This document shows, one piece after another, positions 16,233 through 25,085 of a stretch of DNA of 64,000 nt. Position 1 is the first letter of the stretch. Each line of letters starts with the position of its first letter. The stretch covers positions 1 to 64,000 of the forward strand of contig NZ_JACHEF010000009.1 in NCBI RefSeq assembly GCF_014207355.1. Reading direction: 5' to 3'. Source of the DNA: Mesorhizobium sangaii. GTDB lineage: Bacteria; Pseudomonadota; Alphaproteobacteria; Rhizobiales; Rhizobiaceae. The notes beneath the pieces are model-generated. The model did no database searches and was not told the origin of the DNA. It worked only from the letters and a program-made list of their open reading frames with translations. Both the position numbers and the translations under genes were made by a program.

Positions 16233-17834
16233 TCAGATCGTCGGAAGCCCTGCGTTGCTCAACACATGATTTAGGTCATCGACGCATTGCTGGCGAAGCT
16301 CCTCGAGATGGCGGGCAAGCGCTCCGTCCTGGATGTTGAGATAGCCGTCGATCCGTTGGATGATCTTGTCTCTGAGGCCTTGCTCAAGCTGGGTGCGCAA
16401 CTGCCGCAGTTGCTTGTCAATGCGGCCGAGCTCAAGCCGTGCCTGATCGTCGTCGAGCTCGTGATAGCCGCCGATCGCTTTGCGGATGACCTGGCGGCTT
16501 TCACGATCCACGAGTTCGCCGGTGCGTAGCGCTTTCTGCGAGTCCTTGAGGGCCTGGAGGAACTCGTTGGGCGTCTCGCAATGGAGCGGTACTTCGAAAG
16601 CGGGACGCGCGAACGCCATGGCGATGGTGCGCAGGATGATTTCATCGAGATCCTTCGAGGCGCGAACTTGGATTACGTCCTGATAATACCAGCGCTGAAG
16701 GGTCGGGAAGCTGTTGAGGTGGGAGATACACTCGTACCAAGTCCAGACGATCGCGATTCGATCGCGGTCCTCGTTCTCCCATTCTTCATTGAGCTCATCG
16801 ACCCAGGCCTGGACGCGCGCGTCTCGCCGCGCCGTGGTGGCAAGGATCCAGAGCATGAGACTGGCCTGGAACTTGAGCGCCGCCTTCGCTTCCTTGCGCA
16901 GGAAGGCACGGGTGACTGCCCCGCCGGGATTCATCGAGATCGGCGAGCCGCTTGCATTGGCTGCCGATAATTCCATGCCGCCCTGACCGACCATAGACGT
17001 CGACACCGTTCTGCGACTGACCCGAGCGTCCCACCTGCTGTGCGTTGGGAATGTCATAGACCTCCGCAAGCATCCCGACACATAACTCCTCGAACTGCTG
17101 CCAGTAGAGTGGCGGCTGAAAGAACTGCGATACGGTGCCCAACTGCAGTCCCCCTTCATCGAGGGCATCGATAGATGCCTGAAAGGCAGGCAGGCCAGGC
17201 CGGATTGCTTGTCAATATGCACGTCACATTTATTTTTCTGTCGGGTAATGAAGGTACTTTCTTCCGTTCCAGCGGCGATACACGAAGTCGCCCGCGATGC
17301 GGCGTTGATGGCTCGCAACGTGGTCATCAGGGCAGGCCGTTGGAAACCATGATCAACAAGCCGATTGTAGAGGATCGACCAAGCCAGACATGAATCCGAG
17401 AACGTGACTGTGTCAGAGGTCGAACCGAATACCCAACCGAACACGACACCAGCCGCGGTTAGCGCCTTGGTCAACTCTTTGTCGCCGCCGCCGCAGGTGG
17501 CCATGACAAGCGCCTTGTTTCGCCCGGATGCCGGTTTGACCAACTCAACAAACTCGGGCCAGCTCATGTCTTTTCCATTAGTCAGACAAATACCGCTGCT
17601 ATTGCCGTGGGATGAGAAGTGCAAAGCCTCGAAATTCCCGTCGGCCGCCTCGCTGATCGCACGTTCTACAAGTGGGCGGGTGAAGGCGATCCGATATTCG
17701 GTCTCAATGTTGAGGATTCTTAGGATCTCATTGGCGGCGTGGCCATCGAGCCAACGCTCGAAGAAGTCCTTTGGGCTCAATGATTCGACGATGAACACAC
17801 TTCGTAGCAAAGTCAGCCTCTCATCCCGTTCCAA
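16233..17834 (-). pseudogene. CHAT/caspase-like protease domain joined to an Mrr-like nuclease domain, with two compensating frameshifts
   Basis: The frame is open for 533 codons, but about 88 codons in the middle are out of frame. Residues 10-200 are CHAT/caspase-like: FEALHFSSHGNSSG (His76) and LVMATCGGGDKE (Cys114) give the protease dyad. In the shifted frame (about 17195 to 16931) the sequence reads GLPAFQASIDALDEGG, LYWQQFEELCVGMLAEVYDI, QQVGRSGQSQNGVDVYG and SQCKRLADLDE: a PD-(D/E)XK/Mrr-like core. It then returns to the first frame (GGAVTRAFLRKEAKAALKF, LWILATTARRDARVQAW). Adding one A at about 16931 restores DENPGG. Either one fusion protein suffered two indels, or sequence errors are present. 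The start is a TTG at 17834. It is divergent from the sacsin-like gene. A defence effector is the likely ancestry. Confidence 0.6.
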
Positions 17835-18121
17835 GGATCGATCAGCCAGTTAGTTCGGCACCAACCCGGAAGTCGATGTTTCCCTTCGAACCAACACTTG
17901 GCCAGGACGTGGGAGTGTAGCGACGCGCTAAAGTCTGGTTCAAGCGGCGTACGCCAAAAGCGGGCACTCCGCTTCCGGCCCAATGACGGTTTTGAACAAA
18001 TCGTGCGATAGGCCTTGCGCATCAGTGGGGAAGCTGCTTCTCGCTAGGAGAAGGGGAGCCGAAAGCCGGGATGTCGACAGATTTGATCAACTGCGTGCGC
18101 CCTGGTGACGGTGAGGAACCA

Positions 18122-21100
18122 ATGCCTCCCGATGCATCGGCCTGGCATAAGTGGCTCGCTGTGCGTCTCAGGGAGACCGAGGACGGTTATTGCGCCAAAC
18201 CGGACTGGCTTAAGGGGCACGCCAACGGCGAGAAATCTACCGCCCGCGACTATGCCGGACGCGAATTGCTGGAGCTCGTCCAGAACGCAGCCGACGCTGC
18301 TGCCGAACAGGGCGGGCATGGCCGCGTACGGATCGAGGTGAGCGCAGAGGGCCTTTGCGTCGCGAACACCGGCATGCCCTTTCGCCCCGGCGGAATAAGA
18401 TCGCTCATGACCGCGCATACGAGCGATAAGCCTGACCGCCAGGCGACGCTAATTGGAGCGAAGGGCCTTGGATTTCGGGCATTGCTTAATTGGTCGGCCG
18501 AACCCTTCATAACGAGCGGCGCGCTTGAGATAGGATTTTCGCGCACGCATGCCCGCCGCGAGGTCGCCCGGCTCGCAAGCATCGCTCCCAACATCAATGC
18601 CCTCGTACGCGCAAGTAAGAAACCGATCGCGCCGATCTTGCCCTTTCCCGCCACCGGAGCCGCGCTCGAAAATCTCGCGAGCGAGGCTATAGGTGCGTTG
18701 ATGAAACGCGCGCGGGCGTTGCGCTTCGAAGGCTTCGATACTGTTGTTGTAGCGGCCTTCGGGGACGAGAAAGCTCACAAGCAGGCGATGGAGCAACTCC
18801 TAGAGTTCCGGCCCGATTTCCTGCTTTTCGTCGCCACGCTCGACGAAATCGCGATGCAGATCGATGACCGACCGGAAACGCGGTGGACAAAGACCATGCT
18901 CGGGAAGGATCGGTTCGCCATCGAAATAGTAACCGACAGCAAGCGCTCAAGCCAGGAATGGATGTGTCAGCGCCGCAAGGGGTCGGTACCTGATCCCGAG
19001 GATCCGGAAGGTCGTCGACCCTATGAACTCGCGATCGCGCTGCGCGCCGGACCGCCAAGTACGCCCGGCTTCCTGCACTGCTATTTCCCGACATCGGTTA
19101 AATTGCCATTCCCGGCCCTATTTCACGCAACACTCGAACTCGATTCCCATCGCAAATCGCTGAACGCAAACTCCGAGGTCAATATCGGAGTCCTTTTGGC
19201 GCTCGGCCGCTTTTATGCCGACTTCCTTCACAGCCTACTCGCCTGCCGTGCGATTGCCGATCCGATTGCGCTTCTCTCGCGCAGCGAGAGTTTTCCCGAT
19301 CCTCTCAAGCTTTTCGAAATGGAGGTCTACAAGGCCGCACGTATCCTCCCGCTCATTCCAACTTACGGGGGCAATAATGTTCCGGCCGGCCAGACCGCGC
19401 TTGGGCCGAGCGACTATGGGCAATATCTGCCGACGCGTTTGTTTCGGACGCTCGCACGCTGCAAGACAGAGAGTGATCGTCGGACTCTCGAAAGGCTCGA
19501 GGTGTCTTCCATTGATCCGGCGGAGATCGTCAAAAAGCTGAAAACTCTTTCGCTCACGCTGGGCGAACGGGCGCGCGTTATCGTCGGCATCGCCAAGACG
19601 CTGCCAGTCGCATTGCATGATCGCGAGCTTCTCCTCGATGTGACGGACCGCCCACTGTCGCCAACTAACAGCTGCTTTCCTTTGCCGGCGAGCGGAAAGC
19701 CGCCGACGCTGCCCCGATGGGCACGCGCCAAGTTCCTGCACCCTGAGCTTTGGAGCAGGATCACTGCTGGCCTCGGTGGTACTGCGCGTGAAAGATTCGA
19801 CAAGCTTGCCGGTTTTGGCATCCACGAATTCAACGCAAATGGCGTGATAACCTCGCTTCGCCGCCAGGCTGCGGATATGCTGAATCGCAGACGCAGCGAT
19901 CCCGACAGAATTCGCCGCGAACTCATCGGGGCTTTGTTCGGGCTTCGCCAGACGGTCGCCAAGGACGCCTTCTCACCCTCGGGGCGAACCGAGGTGATCG
20001 GGGCAGATGGTCTTTGGCATGACGCAGGCGAACTTCATCTCTCTCAGCCTTATGGAGGAAATGGACCAATACTCTCGGCGCTCTATGCTGCACAGCCGCA
20101 GCGCCTCCTTGGCACGCCCGAAGAGAATGGTTTGCCCGCCGATGCGCCCGGGCTTGCCGATTTTTTTCGCTGGCTCAGCGTCAACATATGGCCTGCGGAT
20201 ATCCAGCAGCCAGTACCGCCATCGATGCGGGCTTCGGTCCTCGCCGCTCTTCCCGATAATTTCGAAGTGTCGGAAGGCAATTTCCGTCGCACCATCTCAC
20301 GAGGCGAACTGCGTTGGGGCGCGTCATGGAGTGCGGAACATCTATGGATCGCGGGGCTCGAGGGCATTCTGTCATCCGCACCGAGCGCGGCCATTCTCGC
20401 ATGGCTCGCCTTGGATCCGCGCTTCGATATTCTGCGCCCGGCGGCCTTCGAAACTAAACTTCATGCGAGGTCGGGCAACGCGACTTTCAAGCCTTATGCT
20501 GGTCCAATACCCGATCTCGTGCGTGCGGCGCTCCTGAGCCATTCATGGCTTGCTGTGGTGGGCGGGAAGCCGGCCGCACCAGCGGAGGCTATGATCAATC
20601 CCGGACGGCTCAGCGCTCTCTTTAAGCCGCCACTGCCACCGGGCGAAGCCGAAGAAACGGCCCTCGGTCTGACGAGACCGATGTGGCTGCGCGGGCTCGT
20701 ACACGCCCACGTGCCGCAAGGAATCTCCGATCTTGGCGAAGTGCAGATTTATCGTTTGCTCAGTGCACTTAAATCGCGGGATCCGGGCCATGATACCGTC
20801 CGGCGACTGTATGCCCAGATCCTCGAGATTGAAGAGTTTTCGCCCGATACCACCCGGGAGGCGGCCGCTCGCTTCTTCGCTGAAGGAGAAGTTCAGGTGC
20901 GCAAAGATGGCGCCCTTTGCTGGGAGCCTGTCGGCTCTGCACTTTACCTCGACCGGGATAATTTTCCCGTCGCGGCACGCGATCATTTAGCACTGATCGA
21001 CGTGCCTCCTCGTCGGAGCGCGAGCGACGTCGAGAAAAGATTCGGGGTAAAGCCTCTCAGCAAGCAGGATTTTAGCCTTGCGATCGTGCACGTTGTCGAG

Positions 21101-22288
21101 GAAAAAGGCATTATCGCAGAACTGTTGCGCTCGCGCTTCGTTGCGAGCCTGCCGTTCATCAAGGCGTTTCGCAGCGCAAATTCGATAGAGACGCAGCGGC
21201 TGCGACGGCTAGAGGCGCTGACGCTGAGGATCGTGCTCAAGGCGGAATTGGAATTTAGCCTCGGAACGAAGCTGTTCGCCGGGCAGCTCGAGCCCGGAAA
21301 ATATCTCCTCGACGGCGATACGCTCTTAATCGGGGTCGACATCTCCGAAAACGAGGACGAGGTCTTTTTGCGCGCGGCCGCGGCGATGAGCGACGGCTTG
21401 GCAGAGCTCTTCGAGCTTCAGAGCGGGAGCGATTTCGAAAAGCTTTTGACGGCTCATTCCGACAGCTTGCGCACGCTCCAACTGCGGAGGCTCTTAAGTA
21501 ATCACACGCCCGAGGAGGTCGAGCAACTGATCGCCGCAGTGTCAGCGGAGATCGAAAGCGCGGATGATACTTTCGGCGTCGATGCGGCGGCACTCGCCGC
21601 AGCCATGGAGCCTCTGCGGTCGGAGCAGGGCGAGGTAAATATGCCAGTATCAGTTGGCGGGGGGCCGGCGGTCTCGGAACACGAAGCGTCGCGACCAGCC
21701 GCGACCCCTACTTCGGTCACACTGCCGCCTCCATCGTCCTCACGACAGGTGACAGCCGTTACTGCGACGAAGCTCGAATTCGAAAGCAGCGCTGGCCGCG
21801 GTGGCTGGACGGTCGGACTTCGCATTGGCGGCGCTACATCTGGCTCGGGAACAAGAAATGACACCACTTTCCCAAGCGATGCCGAAAAATGGGCGCTGCT
21901 TTTCGAAGAGAGCGAGGGCCGGTTTCCTATTCAGGTGTCGCGGCTGCAAGGCACCCATGCCTATGGCTGCGACTGTCTGAGTTTCATAAGCGAGGCCGAG
22001 CGCGAAGCGTTCAAGGCCAATCCCGATGTCTCCCGTGTTGCGCGATTCATCGAAGTGAAGTCAGGCCCCGTTCGGTTGACGCCAAATGAGATTGTCGCGG
22101 CCCGGCGGCAAAAGTCTCGCTATTACATATATCAGATCTTGTTTGACACGGGGTTCCGTGGTTCGGCGCATCTCACGATTGTTGTTGATCCACTCAGTCA
22201 TCGAGGCGCCCTGGCGCGCGAATGCGAGGTTCGCCTCGATCAGATTCCCACGCGCGAAGAACTAAAGTTGAATGCTATCGCAGGATAA
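18122..22288 (+). CDS. Sacsin-like GHKL ATPase with C-terminal DUF3883 (NOV_C) domain
   Basis: About 1390 residues. The N-terminus has an Hsp90/sacsin-type GHKL ATPase: ELVQNAADA (about 51-59), ANTGMPF (81-87) and the lid IGAKGLGFRALL (111-122). A long middle without recognised domains follows. Near the end, GTHAYGCDCLSF and RVARFIEVKSG, followed by YYIYQILFD, are the DUF3883 domain, whose D...EVK pattern recalls PD-(D/E)XK nucleases. I chose the ATG at 18122 (GAGGAA 6 nt upstream); ATG 18071 in the same frame is the alternative. Proteins of this build occur in phage-defence and restriction islands. It is divergent from the CHAT/nuclease gene (about 240-290 bp shared upstream region), and both lie between two insertion sequences. 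Acts on DNA or proteins in the cytoplasm; the substrate is unknown. Confidence 0.78.
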   Translation: MPPDASAWHKWLAVRLRETEDGYCAKPDWLKGHANGEKSTARDYAGRELLELVQNAADAAAEQGGHGRVRIEVSAEGLCVANTGMPFRPGGIRSLMTAHTSDKPDRQATLIGAKGLGFRALLNWSAEPFITSGALEIGFSRTHARREVARLASIAPNINALVRASKKPIAPILPFPATGAALENLASEAIGALMKRARALRFEGFDTVVVAAFGDEKAHKQAMEQLLEFRPDFLLFVATLDEIAMQIDDRPETRWTKTMLGKDRFAIEIVTDSKRSSQEWMCQRRKGSVPDPEDPEGRRPYELAIALRAGPPSTPGFLHCYFPTSVKLPFPALFHATLELDSHRKSLNANSEVNIGVLLALGRFYADFLHSLLACRAIADPIALLSRSESFPDPLKLFEMEVYKAARILPLIPTYGGNNVPAGQTALGPSDYGQYLPTRLFRTLARCKTESDRRTLERLEVSSIDPAEIVKKLKTLSLTLGERARVIVGIAKTLPVALHDRELLLDVTDRPLSPTNSCFPLPASGKPPTLPRWARAKFLHPELWSRITAGLGGTARERFDKLAGFGIHEFNANGVITSLRRQAADMLNRRRSDPDRIRRELIGALFGLRQTVAKDAFSPSGRTEVIGADGLWHDAGELHLSQPYGGNGPILSALYAAQPQRLLGTPEENGLPADAPGLADFFRWLSVNIWPADIQQPVPPSMRASVLAALPDNFEVSEGNFRRTISRGELRWGASWSAEHLWIAGLEGILSSAPSAAILAWLALDPRFDILRPAAFETKLHARSGNATFKPYAGPIPDLVRAALLSHSWLAVVGGKPAAPAEAMINPGRLSALFKPPLPPGEAEETALGLTRPMWLRGLVHAHVPQGISDLGEVQIYRLLSALKSRDPGHDTVRRLYAQILEIEEFSPDTTREAAARFFAEGEVQVRKDGALCWEPVGSALYLDRDNFPVAARDHLALIDVPPRRSASDVEKRFGVKPLSKQDFSLAIVHVVEEKGIIAELLRSRFVASLPFIKAFRSANSIETQRLRRLEALTLRIVLKAELEFSLGTKLFAGQLEPGKYLLDGDTLLIGVDISENEDEVFLRAAAAMSDGLAELFELQSGSDFEKLLTAHSDSLRTLQLRRLLSNHTPEEVEQLIAAVSAEIESADDTFGVDAAALAAAMEPLRSEQGEVNMPVSVGGGPAVSEHEASRPAATPTSVTLPPPSSSRQVTAVTATKLEFESSAGRGGWTVGLRIGGATSGSGTRNDTTFPSDAEKWALLFEESEGRFPIQVSRLQGTHAYGCDCLSFISEAEREAFKANPDVSRVARFIEVKSGPVRLTPNEIVAARRQKSRYYIYQILFDTGFRGSAHLTIVVDPLSHRGALARECEVRLDQIPTREELKLNAIAG

Positions 22289-22582
22289 TGGATCGCGTCC
22301 TTGCGGGCGGCTCCCACTATCTGGCGGGCTCGATGCGCGGGGCTAGCAATCCAGGCTGAGCAAATGAGTGAGATACTCGGCACGGCATTCTTGGTTCATG
22401 GCACCTGGTACTTGCGGTATCTCCATGGCGGCGGCACGATGGTACCCATCGAGGCGAGCGCCGATTTAAAGGATATGCTAAACGATGGCTACATGGTCGT
22501 AAGCGCTGTTTCCGGACCACCTTTCGGGAGTGGTCGCGATCTGTGAGGTTGCCGGTTCTGTAATGGGATCGGAGATCGGCTT

Positions 22583-23023
22583 GTGTCTGGACTTGACCTT
22601 ACGCTTGACCCGGAGCGGCAGCCTCGACGTTTCGAGGTGATCAACGGCGCTGGCGGTCGGCGTCAGTGGTCTGTGGATGATAAGGCGCGGATCATCGCCG
22701 AGACGCTGGAGCCGAACGCAATCATTTCCGAGGTCGCCCGCCGCTATGGCCTGAGGCCGCAGCAGGTCTTCGCCTGGCGCCGGGAAGCGCGCAAACAGGC
22801 TGCTTCGGTGCAGCAAGAATCTCCTGCCTTTGTGCCAGCGGTTGTTGCCGTGCCGACGAGCGAACCCGCAGCGAAGCGCCTGGGACGACCACGGAAGCAG
22901 AAAGCGGTCCGCGACGCCGGCGTGATCGAGCTTGAGATCGACGGTGTCGCCATGCGCGTTGGCCGTGGCGCCGATAGCAAGACGGTGGCTGCTGTAATCC
23001 GCGCGCTTAAGGCAACGACGTGA
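22583..23023 (+). CDS. tnpA: IS66 TnpA (accessory protein)
   Basis: 146 residues with an N-terminal helix-turn-helix of the IS66 Orf1 type (RRQWSVDDKARIIAETLEP, VARRYGLRPQQVFAWRREA). It overlaps the start of tnpB by 4 nt (GTGA). Assists transposition by the TnpC transposase. Confidence 0.92.
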   Translation: MSGLDLTLDPERQPRRFEVINGAGGRRQWSVDDKARIIAETLEPNAIISEVARRYGLRPQQVFAWRREARKQAASVQQESPAFVPAVVAVPTSEPAAKRLGRPRKQKAVRDAGVIELEIDGVAMRVGRGADSKTVAAVIRALKATT

Positions 23024-23376
23024 TCGGGCCGACGGGTGCGGTCAAGGTCATGGTGGCGACAAAGCCAGTAGACTTCCGCAAGGGCGCGGAGGGATTGGCC
23101 GCGCTGGTGCGCGAGACGATGGGCGCCGATCCGTTCAGCGGCGCCGTCTACGTCTTCCGGGCCAAGCGCACCGACCGGATCAAGCTGATCTTCTGGGACG
23201 GCACTGGAGTCTGCCTTTATGCCAAGCGTCTGGAGGACGGCGAGTTCCGCTGGCCGAAAGTGCATGACGGCATGATGCGGCTGACGGCCGCGCAACTGTC
23301 GGCGCTGCTCGAAGGTCTCGACTGGCGGCGGGTCCACGAGGCGCGCCGGACCCGCGTTCCAGCCCAGGCGGGCTGA
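23020..23376 (+). CDS. tnpB: IS66 TnpB (accessory protein)
   Basis: 118 residues, GTG start overlapping tnpA. It contains the family hallmarks KPVDFRKGAEGLAALV, GAVYVFRAKRTDRIKLIFWD and GLDWRRVH. Required together with TnpA and TnpC in IS66 elements; its biochemical role is not established. Confidence 0.93.
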   Translation: MIGPTGAVKVMVATKPVDFRKGAEGLAALVRETMGADPFSGAVYVFRAKRTDRIKLIFWDGTGVCLYAKRLEDGEFRWPKVHDGMMRLTAAQLSALLEGLDWRRVHEARRTRVPAQAG

Positions 23377-23445
23377 CCCGCGACGAAGTGAATCAGCCTG
23401 GATTCCGCTGTCGCGGGCTGTCGGCGAATATGGTCTGATCCGGTC

Positions 23446-24978
23446 ATGGCGATGACGGCTGACCAGCTTCCCGACGATCCGGACGCGCTGAAGGCGATGG
23501 TCCTGGCGCGCGACGTCGAGAACGCCCGCCTGATCCAGATCATCAAGGAATTGCAGCGTCACCGCTTCGGCCGAAGAGCTGAGACGCTCCCCGAGGATCA
23601 GTTGCTGCTGGGGCTCGAGGAAGCCGAGCAGATCGAGGCGGCCGGCGAGGAGGAGAACGAGCAGGCTGCTCCCACGGAACGTTTGGCAAAGACTGTCAAG
23701 CGTCGGGCCAACCGGGGTGCACTGCCGTCGCATCTTCCTCGTGTCGAGATGGTTGTCGACATCGAGGACCATGCCTGCCCGTGCTGCCGCAATGGTCTGC
23801 ATCGGATCGGTGAGGACGTGAGCGAGCGGCTCGACATCGTCCCAGCGCAGTTGCGTGTGATCGTGGTGCGCCGGCCCAAATATGCCTGCCGCGCCTGCGA
23901 GGATGTAATCGTGCAGGCTCCCGCTCCGGCCCGGCTGATCGAAGGCGGCCTTCCGACCGAGGCGACGATCGCCCTGGTCCTGGTCTCCAAATACGCCGAT
24001 CACCTGCCGCTCTATCGTCAGGCCCAGATCTACGCCCGGCAAGGCATCAATCTCGATCGTTCCACGCTCGCCGACTGGGTCGGCCGCGCCGCCTGGCATC
24101 TGCGTCCGGTGCATGAGCGGCTGCTTGGCAAGCTGAAGGCTTCGCCGAAGCTCTTTGCTGACGAAACCACCGCGCCGGTGCTCGATCCCGGCCGCGGCAA
24201 GACGAAGACAGGCCAACTCTGGGCCTATGCCCGCGATGACCGACCATGGAATGGCGGCGACCCGCCGGGCGTCGCCTATGTCTATGCGCCGGATCGAAAG
24301 GCCGAGCGTCCGATCGCTCATCTCGCAGGCTTCACCGGGATCTTGCAGGTCGACGGCTATGGCGGCTATCGCGTGCTGGCCGAAAAGAGTGGCGTCACGC
24401 TCGCCTTCTGCTGGGCACACGTGCGCCGACGCTTTTATGAACTGGCAACAGCTGGTCCCGCGCCGATTGCCAGCGAGGCGCTGAGACGGATCGCCGAGCT
24501 CTACAAGATCGAGGACGCCATCCGCGGCCGGTCGGCTGACGAACGCCTCGCCATGCGCCAGGAAAAGAGCGCTTCAGTTATCGCCGACCTCGAACCTTGG
24601 CTGCGAGAGAAGCTCGGCCTGATCAGCCAGAAGACCAAGCTCGCAGAGGCGGTCCGCTATACCCTCTCACGCTGGGAAGGGCTCTCGCACTTCCTCGAAG
24701 ACGGCCGTGTCGAGATCGACAGCAACGTGGTCGAGCGCTCCATCCGTCCGATTGCCCTCAACCGCAAGAACGCGCTCTTTGCAGGCTCTGACGGCGGCGC
24801 CGAACACTGGGCTGTCATCGCGTCACTGATCGAAACCTGCAAACTCAGCGGTGTCGAGCCGCTCGGCTATCTCACCGATGTCCTCACCAGGATCGTCAAT
24901 GGCCATCCGAACAGCCAGATCGACCACCTGCTGCCCTGGGCCTACATCCGGGCTCCCGAGCTCAAGGCCGTGGCCTGA
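23446..24978 (+). CDS. tnpC: IS66 TnpC transposase
   Basis: 510 residues. The N-terminal leucine-zipper-like part (FGRRAETLPEDQLLLGLEE) is followed by a zinc-binding segment (DHACPCCRNGLHRIGED...CRACED), the DDE domain with FADETTAPVLDPGRGKTK, LQVDGYGGYRVL and RVEIDSNVVERSIRPI, and the C-terminal LLPWAYI tail. Full length and intact. The long antisense frame on the other strand is a coding shadow. Confidence 0.95.
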   Translation: MAMTADQLPDDPDALKAMVLARDVENARLIQIIKELQRHRFGRRAETLPEDQLLLGLEEAEQIEAAGEEENEQAAPTERLAKTVKRRANRGALPSHLPRVEMVVDIEDHACPCCRNGLHRIGEDVSERLDIVPAQLRVIVVRRPKYACRACEDVIVQAPAPARLIEGGLPTEATIALVLVSKYADHLPLYRQAQIYARQGINLDRSTLADWVGRAAWHLRPVHERLLGKLKASPKLFADETTAPVLDPGRGKTKTGQLWAYARDDRPWNGGDPPGVAYVYAPDRKAERPIAHLAGFTGILQVDGYGGYRVLAEKSGVTLAFCWAHVRRRFYELATAGPAPIASEALRRIAELYKIEDAIRGRSADERLAMRQEKSASVIADLEPWLREKLGLISQKTKLAEAVRYTLSRWEGLSHFLEDGRVEIDSNVVERSIRPIALNRKNALFAGSDGGAEHWAVIASLIETCKLSGVEPLGYLTDVLTRIVNGHPNSQIDHLLPWAYIRAPELKAVA

Positions 24979-25085
24979 GAACAGCGCTTACACATGGTCC
25001 GTCTGACTGGCCATACGAGCAGTGATGGCCGCGGTGCATCCGACCGGCGTCGAGTGCCTGGGTGACCAAAAAGCCAACTAGCGCT

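Larger units (their letters stand above)
22499..24991 (+). mobile_element. Complete IS66-family element with 8-bp target duplication
   Basis: The ends are GTAAGCGCTGTT at 22499 and its inverse AACAGCGCTTAC ending at 24991. Flanking bases ACATGGTC at 22491-22498 and again at 24992-24999 are an exact 8-bp target site duplication, as usual for IS66. All three genes tnpA, tnpB and tnpC are intact, so this is a recent and probably mobile copy. Confidence 0.95.
22364..25065 (+). pseudogene. Small ORF (about 67 codons) split by the IS66 insertion
   Basis: From ATG 22364 (AGGCTGAG upstream) the frame encodes SEILGTAFLVHGTWYL...GYMV up to 22498, where IS66 begins. If the element and one copy of the 8-bp duplication are removed, the frame continues without interruption at 25000 (RLTGHTSSDGRG...) to a TGA at 25065. 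It lies 75 bp behind the sacsin-like gene and may have been its last operon member. No family recognised. Confidence 0.55.

Noticed and set aside
22744..24420. 558-codon minus-strand frame opposite IS66 tnpB/tnpC
   Set aside because: Coding shadow of the intact IS66 genes; no domain in it.
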